Shown piece by piece: positions 49,566 through 57,564 of a stretch of DNA of 64,000 bases. The DNA lies in the NCBI RefSeq assembly GCF_039537665.1, contig NZ_BAABAY010000001.1, positions 310,001 through 374,000 of the forward strand, given 5' to 3'. The first letter of the stretch is position 1; every line of letters begins with the position of its first letter. Position numbers and translations under genes: made by a program. The notes under the pieces are model-generated. The model saw nothing but the letters and a program-made list of their open reading frames with translations. It did not search any database and was not told the DNA's origin. The DNA is from Gaetbulibacter_A aestuarii. Its GTDB lineage: Bacteria; Bacteroidota; Bacteroidia; Flavobacteriales; Flavobacteriaceae.

Positions 49566-49832
49566 GTGAAACAATTACCTCAAGAGGCTATATTGAAATC
49601 GCTAGGACAGAGCATCAGGGCCGTACGGCTCGAGAAAAAACTGAAACAAAACGAAGTTGCAAAACGCTGTGGTTTTTTCAAAAGTGGTTATAATGCTATA
49701 GAGTCCGGACATCGTAATGTGTCACTATTAACGCTTTACAAAGTGGCCTTTGTACTGGAAACACCTATTTCAAACTTTTTCAGTAACAAAGAATTTTACA
49801 CTTTTTTAAAAAAGTTTGGAGACTCAAAATGA
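49566..49832 (+). CDS. XRE-family helix-turn-helix regulator
   Basis: An 88-residue DNA-binding protein. The helix-turn-helix covers about residues 9-62: LGQSIRAVRLEKKLKQNEVA, then AIESGHRNVSLLTLYKVAFV (recognition and closing helices). It is a single-domain regulator of the Cro/CI type, with a short C-terminal tail (FFSNKEFYTFLKKFG). It has a GTG start at 49566. It overlaps the DUF420 gene on the opposite strand by 9 bases, an unusual tail-to-tail arrangement. No operator can be identified. Confidence 0.88.
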   Translation: MKQLPQEAILKSLGQSIRAVRLEKKLKQNEVAKRCGFFKSGYNAIESGHRNVSLLTLYKVAFVLETPISNFFSNKEFYTFLKKFGDSK

Positions 49833-50366
49833 CGTGGAATAATAGGGCGAAATTAAAATATACACTAATACTCCGGTAACCGCTACATACAACCAAAGCG
49901 GAAAGGTAATTTTTGCTATTTTTTTATGCTTTTCAAAATTGTTCGTGATTGCTCGCACATAGGTAAGTAACACAAACGGTATTACCGCAATAGACAATAA
50001 AATGTGCGTTATTAAGATGAAAAAATAAATGTATCTGAGCACGCCCTCACCGCCATATTTCGTAGAATCACTCGTCATGTGATATGCCACATACATTACT
50101 AAAAATGCCACCGATAAAGCAATAGCAAATTTCATTAAACGCCTATGAAGCGTTATTTTATTATTTCGGATAGCCATAAAGGCCAGAACTAATACCAGAG
50201 CCGTTGCGGCATTGATAGATGCATAAATTGGCGGCAGAAAAACGGGTAAATCAACATCGATTCGAACACCAAATAAAATGGCTACAACTAATGGAATAGC
50301 TATTGATAAGAGAACAATTACCTTGTTGTATTTCTCATCATTCTCGGTTTTAATGATTTTATTCAT
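49824..50366 (-). CDS. DUF420 family membrane protein (cytochrome oxidase-associated)
   Basis: A 180-residue membrane protein with about five helices. The family motif RRLMKFAIALSVAFLVMYVA and the following YFFILITHILLSIAVIPFV with a conserved His fit DUF420. Relatives are encoded next to cytochrome c oxidase genes (CtaM-like in Firmicutes, required for haem A oxidase maturation). It lies 3' of a SCO-family gene, overlapping by 8 bases, in the oxidase-assembly operon. Confidence 0.88.
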   Translation of the reverse strand: MNKIIKTENDEKYNKVIVLLSIAIPLVVAILFGVRIDVDLPVFLPPIYASINAATALVLVLAFMAIRNNKITLHRRLMKFAIALSVAFLVMYVAYHMTSDSTKYGGEGVLRYIYFFILITHILLSIAVIPFVLLTYVRAITNNFEKHKKIAKITFPLWLYVAVTGVLVYILISPYYSTSF

Positions 50367-51102
50367 TCAGTAGTTTTTTTATGTCTTCTTTTAAAGCACT
50401 TATTTGCTCTGTGGAGCCGGTTTCATCTACTTTTTCATCTTCTGAAGTAATGCCACGGTAATATATGATGGGATTACCAAATTCATCTTTTCTGCAACGC
50501 ACAAAACCTTCCTTATCAATTAACGCAAAGTTACCGGAGTGTTCAAAACCTCCTGCTATATTTGGGTTTTCGCCGGCATAAATATTAAAACCTTCATTGG
50601 CTAATTTATAAATGGAATCTTTTTCTCCGGTGAGTAAGTTCCAGTTCGGGTTGGTAATTCCATATTGATCTGCGTATTCTTTAAGTACTTCCGGCGTATC
50701 GTGTTCCGGATTAATAGTAAAAGAAGCTACACCGAAATTCTTAAAACCTTTAAAACTATTTTGAACCTGAACCAGGTTTCGATTCATCTTTGGACATATA
50801 CTGGGGCACGTTGTGAAGAAAAATTCTATCACATAAACCTTACCCAAATAATCTTCATTCGTAATGGTCTTCCCGTTTTGGTTTGTAAACGAAAAGGGAG
50901 GAACTTTTCTGGCTTTTCCATTGATCTCAACATACGACAGATCAGATTTAGCTTTATGTTCATTTGAATAATCTGTTCTGCTTTCCTTTCGGGTGACATC
51001 ATCATTTGAAATTCTTTTCACGATCTCAGGAATAAAAATGATTCCAAAAACCAAGATAATGAAGGCAATTCCGATATAGGAATAATTTGTTTTTTTTGAC
51101 AT
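50359..51102 (-). CDS. SCO1/SenC family copper chaperone
   Basis: A 247-residue membrane-anchored protein. The N-terminal helix (IGIAFIILVFGIIFIPEIV) is followed by a thioredoxin-like domain with EFFFTTCPSICPKMNRN, where C99 and C103 form the CxxxC copper site, and a C-terminal conserved histidine in GFEHSGNFAL. SCO proteins deliver copper to the CuA site of cytochrome oxidase subunit II. It overlaps the DUF420 gene by 8 bases and lies 3 bases after the SCO-like protein without cysteines. Confidence 0.93.
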   Translation of the reverse strand: MSKKTNYSYIGIAFIILVFGIIFIPEIVKRISNDDVTRKESRTDYSNEHKAKSDLSYVEINGKARKVPPFSFTNQNGKTITNEDYLGKVYVIEFFFTTCPSICPKMNRNLVQVQNSFKGFKNFGVASFTINPEHDTPEVLKEYADQYGITNPNWNLLTGEKDSIYKLANEGFNIYAGENPNIAGGFEHSGNFALIDKEGFVRCRKDEFGNPIIYYRGITSEDEKVDETGSTEQISALKEDIKKLLNE

Positions 51103-51105
51103 GTC

Positions 51106-51813
51106 TTATTTTTTTAAATCGTTAGCACGGCGAATTTCAGAATTGAATTCACCTTTACGTTTCTGACGGTATTCGGTAAATAGAATACGCATGTCGTCAC
51201 TCATTTTATTTTTAATATCTGCTACTTCTATACCATTGTAGCCTGAAAGTCCATAAAGGGGCTTGTTTTGCTTCATTTCTCTATCTGTCCGATCATCTAT
51301 CCGGCCGCGTTGGTTGAGATCGCGATCAATAATAAACACATCATCCAGGGACAGATCCGGCTGAAGGTCAGTTTCACTTTTAAGACTAAGATAAAAATTT
51401 CGAATGGTTTCAGGATTTCCAAAAGCGAAATGCCAGTACTTTAAATTTTCGTACGAGCTAATTTCTCTCCGTACATCTTCAATTTGATTTTCCGTTCCCT
51501 CAGGCGCTAAAAAAATCACCTGAAAGCTTTTGAAACCTTTGAATTTCTCATACACCAGCTCTTTTACATTTAAGGCGAGCATGTTGTTATCAACAGGATC
51601 ACTACCTAAAAATCCTATAACGGTAATGTGGCCTTTTAATTCTACAGGACTATCGTCATCAGAGGTAAAACCATGCAATTCCCTAACTTGAGTATTAACA
51701 ATATCAAGCGGCGTGTAGTTATGCGTAGCGGGATATAAAAGCAGTAAAAACGTAACCGGAAGAAAAAATAAAATTCCTAGAATGATATATCTGCCAAGCT
51801 TTTTATTCTTCAT
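51106..51813 (-). CDS. Membrane-anchored thioredoxin-fold protein lacking the CxxxC motif
   Basis: A 235-residue protein with an N-terminal helix (RYIILGILFFLPVTFLLLLYP). The rest looks like the thioredoxin-fold of its SCO neighbour: LKGHITVIGFLGSDPVDNN sits where SCO has its CxxxC, but no cysteine is present; later IFLAPEGTENQ and DVFIIDRDLNQRGRI match the second half of the fold. It therefore cannot bind copper in the SCO manner. It lies 3 bases upstream of the SCO gene, so it is likely co-translated and may assist in oxidase assembly. Function unknown. Confidence 0.65.
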   Translation of the reverse strand: MKNKKLGRYIILGILFFLPVTFLLLLYPATHNYTPLDIVNTQVRELHGFTSDDDSPVELKGHITVIGFLGSDPVDNNMLALNVKELVYEKFKGFKSFQVIFLAPEGTENQIEDVRREISSYENLKYWHFAFGNPETIRNFYLSLKSETDLQPDLSLDDVFIIDRDLNQRGRIDDRTDREMKQNKPLYGLSGYNGIEVADIKNKMSDDMRILFTEYRQKRKGEFNSEIRRANDLKK

Positions 51814-51844
51814 ATAAACGGCCCATTTTTTTTCAATGCAAAAA

Positions 51845-51877
51845 TAAAAAAAGACGGCCTAATTGAACCGTCTTTTG
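51845..51877 (-). terminator. Terminator between the oxidase genes and the SCO operon
   Basis: AAAAGACGG / CCGTCTTTT stem with a T-run on the minus strand. It follows cox IV, whose stop is at 51903, so it ends the ctaB-cox III-cox III-cox IV transcript. Confidence 0.85.
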
Positions 51878-51902
51878 TGTTATATTTTGTCCTAACAAGA
51901 TG

Positions 51903-52283
51903 TTAAAAATCATGTGTTATATAGCCTTCATCCCAAACTTTGAAAATATAACCACCTTCCTGTAGTAAGATGAAAACAAGGTAAATGATCAAAAATACTG
52001 CAGTCCATATCACCATGCGTCTTAAAGCTTTGGTTTCATCTCTCATGTGCATGAAATCCCAGGTAATATAGTATGCTTTTACAATAGTTAAGGCAATGAA
52101 TATCCAGTTTAATAATTTCATCCCCAGGAATAAACCCATTAAAGAGTCCGGTTTGTAAATACCAAGAGTAACCTCTATAGCTGTAACAATAGATAAGAAG
52201 ATTAAAACACCCCAGATCTTTTGTGTATTGGACTTGAATTTTAGTAGTCCTCTAAAAATTTCTAATTTATGTTCGTGTGCCAT
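51903..52283 (-). CDS. Cytochrome c oxidase subunit IV family protein
   Basis: A 126-residue protein with three membrane helices: WGVLIFLSIVTAIEVTLGI, KLLNWIFIALTIVKAYYIT, and RMVIWTAVFLIIYLVFILL. Motifs such as KAYYITWDFMHMRDE are those of the prokaryotic Cox IV family, a small accessory subunit of haem-copper oxidase. It lies 21 bases after the long cox III gene, in the same operon. Confidence 0.9.
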   Translation of the reverse strand: MAHEHKLEIFRGLLKFKSNTQKIWGVLIFLSIVTAIEVTLGIYKPDSLMGLFLGMKLLNWIFIALTIVKAYYITWDFMHMRDETKALRRMVIWTAVFLIIYLVFILLQEGGYIFKVWDEGYITHDF

Positions 52284-52304
52284 GTTTTTTGCTATTATCC
52301 GAAA

Positions 52305-53288
52305 TTAAACAAGATAGAAGAAGGTAAATACGAATACCCAAACTAAATCTACAAAGTGCCAATATAATCCAACCTTTTCAACCATTTCATAGCTCTTACG
52401 TTTTTCGTAAGTACCTAAAACCACGTTAAAAAAGATAATAATGTTGATTACCACTCCTGAAAATACGTGGAATCCGTGGAATCCGGTTATAAAGAAGAAG
52501 AAATCTGCAAATAAAGGTGAACCATATTCATTGTGGTAAAGGTTAGCTCCTTCAACGACACCTTTTCCATTTTCTTTAACCATTTTTAATGATTCTGCTC
52601 TGGAGAGCACCACTTTAGAATGGCCTTTATCTGTTAATTCCTGAGTTCTTACTAAAATATCAGGATGAGCTTCTAAACCTTCAATAACCTCGCTTAACGT
52701 GTAAGTAGGTAAAGAGCCTTCAGACATAAACCAAAGTCCGTCTTGTCTATCAAGGCGTTCCCGAGGTGAATCTTTTGCCACAACAAAATCACTTAAAGCC
52801 AGACGATCACCTTCGGTATTGACGAATTGTAAAATGTTACCACTTCGAGTTTCCACCGCACCATGATCTCCCTTAATGAATGTAGACCATTCCCACGCTT
52901 GAGAACCTACGAAGATTAAACCACCAATAATGGTTAAGAATAGATAGAATGTTACTTTAGCCTTGTTCAAGTGGTGTCCTGCATCTACAGCTAATACCAT
53001 AGTTACGGAAGACATTATTAAAATGAAGGTCATAAAGGCCACGTAGATCATGGGGTGTTCCTGTCCGTGAAAAAACGGAACGTGGGTAAACACCTCATCT
53101 GGTATGGGCCAGGCATCAATAAATTTAAATCTTGAAAAGCCATACGCTGCTAAAAATCCGGAAAAGGTTAATGCATCAGAAACGATAAAAAACCACATCA
53201 TCATCTTACCGTAACTGGCATGTAGCGGCTGATTTCCGCCACCCCAGGTTTTGCCTTCTGTTCCAGTATTTAAAACTGTAGTACTCAT
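52305..53288 (-). CDS. Cytochrome c oxidase subunit III (long form)
   Basis: A 327-residue subunit III. Helices include MMMWFFIVSDALTFSGFLAA, PMIYVAFMTFILIMSSVTMV, and the last helix WHFVDLVWVFVFTFFYLV with its conserved His. Between the third and fourth helices (about residues 133-245) there is a soluble insertion of ~110 residues (IKGDHGAVETRSGNILQFVN, ending before SPLFADFFFFITGFHGFHVF), so the protein is far longer than the usual ~200-260 residues. It follows a shorter cox III paralogue. Confidence 0.92.
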   Translation of the reverse strand: MSTTVLNTGTEGKTWGGGNQPLHASYGKMMMWFFIVSDALTFSGFLAAYGFSRFKFIDAWPIPDEVFTHVPFFHGQEHPMIYVAFMTFILIMSSVTMVLAVDAGHHLNKAKVTFYLFLTIIGGLIFVGSQAWEWSTFIKGDHGAVETRSGNILQFVNTEGDRLALSDFVVAKDSPRERLDRQDGLWFMSEGSLPTYTLSEVIEGLEAHPDILVRTQELTDKGHSKVVLSRAESLKMVKENGKGVVEGANLYHNEYGSPLFADFFFFITGFHGFHVFSGVVINIIIFFNVVLGTYEKRKSYEMVEKVGLYWHFVDLVWVFVFTFFYLV

Positions 53289-53340
53289 ATTGAAAGGTTG
53301 TAAGTTGTAATTAAAAGTTGCACAAAAATAATCATTTTAT

Positions 53341-53922
53341 TTATCTAAAGAAATATAAAAACAAAAAGAGGTATAACCACAGGATATCAACGAAATGCCA
53401 AAAGGTTGCTGCAAGTTCAAAACCAAGCATTTTCGTTGGTTGATACTTTTGTTTAAAATGATTATAAATTACTACCAATAAACAAATTAAACCAACAATC
53501 ACGTGCAAGATATGCACCATAGCGATCAAATACACATAAGACATGGTTACGTTACTGGTAGGACCCGTAAAATTATATCCTGCATTAATTATTTCAGAAA
53601 AACCCCGGAATTGATTTACAATAAAGAATATTCCTAAAACAAAAGTTACAAGTAATAAAAGCGTTGTTTGTTGCCTTTTACCTTGTTTCATTAAACGTTG
53701 TGCCAAAAATAAAGTAAGACTACTCGTTAAAATAAGTACGGTACTAATTATAAAGGCATCAGGTAATTGAAAATCATTTAACCAGTCGGGGCGCGTGCTG
53801 CTAACCACGTATGCACTCGTCCATCCGGCAAAGGACATGACCAATGAAATAATCCCAAACCAGAGCATCATCTTTTTTGCTCTGTTGTGTTTTTCCTCTT
53901 GAGTTCCTTGTGTTAAATCCAT
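53341..53922 (-). CDS. Cytochrome c oxidase subunit III (short form)
   Basis: A 193-residue subunit III-like protein with five helices (e.g. MMLWFGIISLVMSFAGWTSA, FIISTVLILTSSLTLFLA, LIAMVHILHVIVGLICLLVV, WHFVDILWLYLFLFLYFF). It shares the terminal WHFVD..W motif with the long copy. Two subunit III-like proteins are encoded in tandem in many Bacteroidota oxidase operons. The start ATG at 53922 lies 2 bases after the stop of ctaB, so the two are coupled. Confidence 0.92.
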   Translation of the reverse strand: MDLTQGTQEEKHNRAKKMMLWFGIISLVMSFAGWTSAYVVSSTRPDWLNDFQLPDAFIISTVLILTSSLTLFLAQRLMKQGKRQQTTLLLLVTFVLGIFFIVNQFRGFSEIINAGYNFTGPTSNVTMSYVYLIAMVHILHVIVGLICLLVVIYNHFKQKYQPTKMLGFELAATFWHFVDILWLYLFLFLYFFR

Positions 53923-53924
53923 AA

Positions 53925-54818
53925 TCAACTTAAAAATTTATCGGCTACATAAACAATCTGAACCAGGGTAATGTATGATACACTAACCAGCATTAATTGT
54001 TTCGCAGCTTTTTCAGTCATTTTATTAAATAATTGAATCGCGTAATACAGCATGCCCAAACCAAGTGCAAATACAACAATTACGGCAGGAATAGAAAGGT
54101 GGAGTTTTCCGGTGAAACCGAACGCCGGGAGAATTGAAACGAGGATCGTCCAAATGGTATACATCATCACCTGAACTGCTGTACCCTTGTCTTGCTTTCC
54201 GGTTGGTAACATAAAAAAGCCTCCTTTCTTATAGTCTTCAAACAAAAACCAGCCAATCGCCCAAAAATGTGGAAATTGCCAGAAAAATTGGAGCGCAAAT
54301 AGGGTTCCGGGTTCAATACCAAAATCATTTGTTGCCGCTACCCAACCAAGCATAAAAGGAATGGCTCCCGGAATGGCACCCACAAAAACCGCTAATGGCG
54401 TGATGGTTTTTAAGGGCGTGTAAACACAGGTGTACAAAAATATTGAAATAGCCCCAAACATGGCGGTTTGCTTATTGATGGTATACAAAATGGCTACACC
54501 TGCTATAGTGAATAAAGTAGCAATGATAAAAGCTGTAGTAACCGACATACGACCTGCGGGAATAGGTCGGTTCTTGGTACGATCCATTTTGGCATCCAGA
54601 TCTTTTTCAATGATCTGATTAAACGCATTAGAAGCGCCTACCATAAAATAACCCCCTAGCGCTAAAAGTATCAAGGTTTTCATATTCACCACGTCAACTC
54701 CTAGAAGATATCCGGCCAACGATGAGAACACCACACTAATAGCCAGGCGCATCTTTGTTATTTCTTTAAAATCGTAAATTAAAGACGGATTCTCTATGCT
54801 CGTTCTTGATCTACCCAA
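53925..54818 (-). CDS. ctaB: Haem O synthase (protohaem IX farnesyltransferase)
   Basis: A ~297-residue UbiA-family enzyme that adds a farnesyl group to haem b for haem-copper oxidase. Motifs: FKEITKMRLAISVVFSSLAG, NAFNQIIEKDLDAKMDRTKN (the NxxxDxxxD prenyl-diphosphate site), and YTPLKTITPLAVFVGAIPGA. The frame extends back to a TTG at 54890. But the TATCTTTG promoter (54855-54885) lies inside that extension, so translation must begin downstream; the TTG at 54818 is my choice. No ATG exists in the N-terminal stretch. It heads the oxidase operon. Confidence 0.92.
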   Translation of the reverse strand: MGRSRTSIENPSLIYDFKEITKMRLAISVVFSSLAGYLLGVDVVNMKTLILLALGGYFMVGASNAFNQIIEKDLDAKMDRTKNRPIPAGRMSVTTAFIIATLFTIAGVAILYTINKQTAMFGAISIFLYTCVYTPLKTITPLAVFVGAIPGAIPFMLGWVAATNDFGIEPGTLFALQFFWQFPHFWAIGWFLFEDYKKGGFFMLPTGKQDKGTAVQVMMYTIWTILVSILPAFGFTGKLHLSIPAVIVVFALGLGMLYYAIQLFNKMTEKAAKQLMLVSVSYITLVQIVYVADKFLS

Positions 54819-54854
54819 ATCAGTGTTTACTAAGGCGTTTTTGTATTGCGAGTG

Positions 54855-54885
54855 CAAAGATACTTCATTACAGTAATTTGACCAA
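54855..54885 (-). promoter_or_regulatory. Promoter of the ctaB-cox III-cox III-cox IV operon
   Basis: Minus strand TTG (54885-54883), 20-base spacer, TATCTTTG (54862-54855). It is a good match to the Bacteroidota consensus and lies within the extended reading frame of ctaB. Confidence 0.65.
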
Positions 54886-54944
54886 TGCAAATGCTTTATA
54901 AATCCTTCGAATTTAGTTAAAGTTTTGTTTTAAAACAGAAATTA

Positions 54945-54980
54945 AAAAACCATTACACCCAACAGGAATAATGGTTTTTA
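54945..54980 (-). terminator. Terminator after the first TonB gene
   Basis: AAAACCATTA / TAATGGTTTT stem; on the minus strand it reads into a T-run. It lies 20 bases after the TonB gene that stops at 55001. Confidence 0.8.
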
Positions 54981-55000
54981 ATTAAATGTTTTATTTGTCT

Positions 55001-55783
55001 CTAATTCTGAACTTGAAAAACAATAGGTAACGCATAAACAACCCCTACATTAGTGTCGCGTTGTTTCCCTGGTTGCATATCAGGAATAAGTTGAATAACA
55101 CGTTCTGCCTCTTTTTCGAGATCAGGATGTGGGGCACGAGTTTTTATACTGGTTACATGACCCGTTTTATCGATAGTGAATTGCGTATAAATTACTTGTC
55201 GCCCTGAAAGTCCCCTGCCTTCAGCTAAATCTGTGTCAAATTTTTTCTGAACTAGTCTGGTGATTTTATCCGACATACATTGGCGGCGACCCGCGTTTGT
55301 GGATTCCTTTTCACAACCCGGGTAAACAGGAACTTGTTGAACACTGATAAAAGGAACATCAACAGGGTCGGTAGGTTCTTTCTCTAATCCATCAAGGTTA
55401 GGTTCTGCAATAGGGCCTTCAGGTTCCGGATCTAAAACAGGCGGTGTATCAGTTGCGGTATTTTTAGGTTCCGTTGTAAAATGAGTCGACTTTTTAGGTT
55501 CTTCTTTTTTGGACATCTCCATTTTTGGTTGCTTCTTTTCAATAATAACGGTTGGCATAATGGTATAATCCGGTTCAACAGTATCATAATTAATTATGGT
55601 TTCGGGAGTTTTAGTTTCAAACCGCATTTCTAAAAGTCCGAAGGTCATGAGCAAGCAAAGGATCAATCCTATTTGAAAATAGAGCGTACTGTTTTTTTGT
55701 AAATTTACATCGTGCTTTTGTGAACGTGTTACAGTTTCATCACTTTGCCGAGTGATGTCGTAACCATTGTTTTGTTTTTTCAT
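55001..55783 (-). CDS. TonB-like energy transducer
   Basis: A 260-residue inner-membrane protein: cytoplasmic N-terminus, helix LYFQIGLILCLLMTFGLLEM, a proline/lysine/glutamate-rich periplasmic spacer, and a C-terminal TonB domain (SVQQVPVYPGCEKES, VIYTQFTIDKTGHVTSIKTR, APHPDLEKEAERVIQLIPDM). TonB proteins pass proton-motive force from ExbBD to outer-membrane receptors. It is similar in its C-terminal half to the upstream paralogue at 55967-56689, with which it shares R-APHP-LEKEA and PG-C. The cysteine-containing PGCE motif is usual in Bacteroidota TonB-like proteins. Confidence 0.9.
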   Translation of the reverse strand: MKKQNNGYDITRQSDETVTRSQKHDVNLQKNSTLYFQIGLILCLLMTFGLLEMRFETKTPETIINYDTVEPDYTIMPTVIIEKKQPKMEMSKKEEPKKSTHFTTEPKNTATDTPPVLDPEPEGPIAEPNLDGLEKEPTDPVDVPFISVQQVPVYPGCEKESTNAGRRQCMSDKITRLVQKKFDTDLAEGRGLSGRQVIYTQFTIDKTGHVTSIKTRAPHPDLEKEAERVIQLIPDMQPGKQRDTNVGVVYALPIVFQVQN

Positions 55784-55842
55784 AATATTTGAAGATTATT
55801 TGTTAATATTTTGATAAAACCACAACAAGCATACCAAAAAGG

Positions 55843-55870
55843 AATCCCGCTACAGTTTGTAACGGGATTT
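55843..55870 (-). terminator. Hairpin between the two TonB genes
   Basis: AATCCCG / CGGGATT stem with a T-rich run on the minus strand. It follows the terminator at 55903-55939 and provides a second stop before the downstream TonB gene. Confidence 0.6.
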
Positions 55871-55902
55871 CTCACTTTAAATACAAATTCTCTAAAAATA
55901 AG

Positions 55903-55939
55903 CCAAAAAAATAACCCCGAAGCCGAACTCCGGGGTTAT
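55903..55939 (-). terminator. Terminator after the second TonB gene
   Basis: ATAACCCCG / CGGGGTTAT stem and T-run on the minus strand, about 28 bases after the TonB gene that stops at 55967. It lies between the two paralogues. Confidence 0.85.
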
Positions 55940-55966
55940 CTATAGAATTCAGTCTATTCAGTCTAT

Positions 55967-56689
55967 TTAATCTTGAACCTGGAATACAATTGGTAAAGAG
56001 TACGGTACAGTTACCGCCTTACCACGTTGTTTACCCGGCTTCATTTTAGGAAGCATGTTAATAACACGTGCTGCCTCTTTTTCTAATCCGGGGTGTGGTG
56101 CTCTTGAACGCACACCGGTTACATTTCCGTTTTTATCAATTTTGAAAATTACGTTGATTCTTTGTCTACCCGTTAAACCTAAATCACTTGCTAATTCTGT
56201 ATTAAAGTTTCTGGTAACGAATTTTTGAATCTTTTCAGACATACATTGCTTTTTAGCATTGTTGCCTTGTTCGTTTTCACAACCTGGGAAAACCGGTACA
56301 TTTTCAATTACTGCAAAGGGAACCTCAACGTCTTCCTCTACTTCATCTACTTGTACATCCTCTACATCAACGATCTCAGTTTCCTGATCTGCTTCTGTAG
56401 ACTCGATTACGGTTTCTTCCACATCCTGATCATCTTCAACAACCTCGATTACTTCCGGAGCTGCCGGTGGTGGTGGCGGTGGTGGAGGGGTTTGTAATTG
56501 TTCTGTAATTGGCACATCCTCTTCATCCAGTTGGTCCATGTTCACTTGTCCAATATCGATATTGGACTTATCATATGTTTTGTAATTGATGGCGTAATTC
56601 GTTATGAATAACATTAACGCTAAACCAATTGCAAAATATAGCGAACTGTTACGTCCAACATTTGCTTTCGGGTTTTTCTTAGGTTCCAT
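55967..56689 (-). CDS. TonB-like energy transducer with polyproline stretch
   Basis: A 240-residue TonB homologue. Helix LYFAIGLALMLFITNYAINY anchors it. The spacer has QTPPPPPPPPAAPEV and a strongly acidic region (EDDQDVEETVIESTEADQ), different in composition from the lysine-rich spacer of the neighbour. The C-terminal TonB domain reads AVIENVPVFPGCENEQ, then RQRINVIFKIDKNGNVTGVR and APHPGLEKEAARVINMLPKM. It probably serves another ExbBD or receptor set, or acts under other conditions. The gene has a terminator after it, so the two TonB genes are transcribed separately. Confidence 0.92.
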   Translation of the reverse strand: MEPKKNPKANVGRNSSLYFAIGLALMLFITNYAINYKTYDKSNIDIGQVNMDQLDEEDVPITEQLQTPPPPPPPPAAPEVIEVVEDDQDVEETVIESTEADQETEIVDVEDVQVDEVEEDVEVPFAVIENVPVFPGCENEQGNNAKKQCMSEKIQKFVTRNFNTELASDLGLTGRQRINVIFKIDKNGNVTGVRSRAPHPGLEKEAARVINMLPKMKPGKQRGKAVTVPYSLPIVFQVQD

Positions 56690-56747
56690 ATTATATCGTT
56701 TATCAAGATTGCTAATTTAACTATTTATTTACTAAAAAAGCAAGAGA

Positions 56748-57125
56748 TTATATCTTTTTAACTTGTTTTTTAGCTTTTACTTTCATTATAAATGCTGTAA
56801 GCAAAGCGCCTAAAGTATTTGCAAGAGCATCATAAATTTCAAAGGCTCTGTAATCCGTTAATACCTTCTGTAATACTTCAATAATTATACCAAAAATAAT
56901 TGCTCCAAGAACTGCTATGGTGAGCGCTTTGTTTCGATCTAAATTGAAATATCTAAAACACGTGTAAAACCATAACATACTCAAAACAACATAGGCGCAA
57001 AAGTGAAAGATCTTATCACCAAAGTCAACGCCCAAATCGGGTACGTTGGTTAAACGCATTAAACTTACCGATAGTAAAGCTATGGTATAGCTTAAGGTAA
57101 AAACAAAGAGGCCTTTGTTAAGCAC
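56748..57125 (-). CDS. VanZ-family membrane protein
   Basis: A 125-residue protein with four helices: LFVFTLSYTIALLSVSLM, FCAYVVLSMLWFYTCF, ALTIAVLGAIIFGIIIEVLQ and LANTLGALLTAFIM. The motif DFGDKIFHFCAYVVLS and EVLQKVLTDYRAFEIYDALA match the VanZ-like family, which includes a teicoplanin-resistance protein but is mostly uncharacterised. It starts with GTG at 57123-57125 and overlaps the gcvH stop by 8 bases, so it is translated with gcvH. Confidence 0.85.
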   Translation of the reverse strand: MLNKGLFVFTLSYTIALLSVSLMRLTNVPDLGVDFGDKIFHFCAYVVLSMLWFYTCFRYFNLDRNKALTIAVLGAIIFGIIIEVLQKVLTDYRAFEIYDALANTLGALLTAFIMKVKAKKQVKKI

Positions 57126-57498
57126 CTACAAGTTCTTTGTAGGCATCAGCAGAAAGCAGATTATCTACCTCAGAAGCATCGGAAAACTTCACCTTAATCA
57201 TCCAGCCTTCACCGTAAGGATCTGTGTTTACCTTTTCAGGTTCATCCTCCAATAATTCATTAAAAGCCGTAATTTCTCCTGAAAGTGGTAAAAATAGATC
57301 AGAAACTGTTTTTACCGCCTCAACAGTACCAAAAATTTCTTCGGCATCTAAGGTTTCATCTACAGTTTCTACTTCAACATAAACGATATCACCCAATTCA
57401 CTTTGAGCAAAATCGGTAATACCTATAGTGGCTACATCGCCTTCAATTTTAACCCATTCGTGGTCTTTGGTATATTTTAAATCTGCTGGTATTGTCAT
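57118..57498 (-). CDS. gcvH: Glycine cleavage system H protein
   Basis: A 126-residue lipoyl-carrying protein of the glycine cleavage complex. The lipoylation motif is FGTVEAVKTVSDLFLPLSGE with Lys in EAVKTVSD. The rest, TKDHEWVKIEGDVATIGITD and DPYGEGWMIKVKFSD, is typical. The P and T proteins are not in the window, so the H gene is separated from them, as in many Flavobacteria where it lies next to sprA. It is preceded by a good promoter at 57524-57553 and overlaps VanZ downstream. Confidence 0.97.
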   Translation of the reverse strand: MTIPADLKYTKDHEWVKIEGDVATIGITDFAQSELGDIVYVEVETVDETLDAEEIFGTVEAVKTVSDLFLPLSGEITAFNELLEDEPEKVNTDPYGEGWMIKVKFSDASEVDNLLSADAYKELVGA

Positions 57499-57523
57499 GT
57501 TATTCTAAATAAAAAGTTATTGG

Positions 57524-57553
57524 CAAATGTATCTATTCAAAACTTAAATTCAA
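57524..57553 (-). promoter_or_regulatory. Promoter of gcvH-vanZ
   Basis: Minus strand TTG (57553-57551), 19-base spacer, TACATTTG (57531-57524), about 26 bases before the gcvH start. It sits between sprA and gcvH, so gcvH is not dependent on sprA transcription. Confidence 0.7.
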
Positions 57554-57564
57554 ATAGAATATGT

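Noticed and set aside
56440..56500. Short GGT/GGC-rich stretch as a possible repeat locus
   Set aside because: It is the antisense of the polyproline codons in the TonB spacer.
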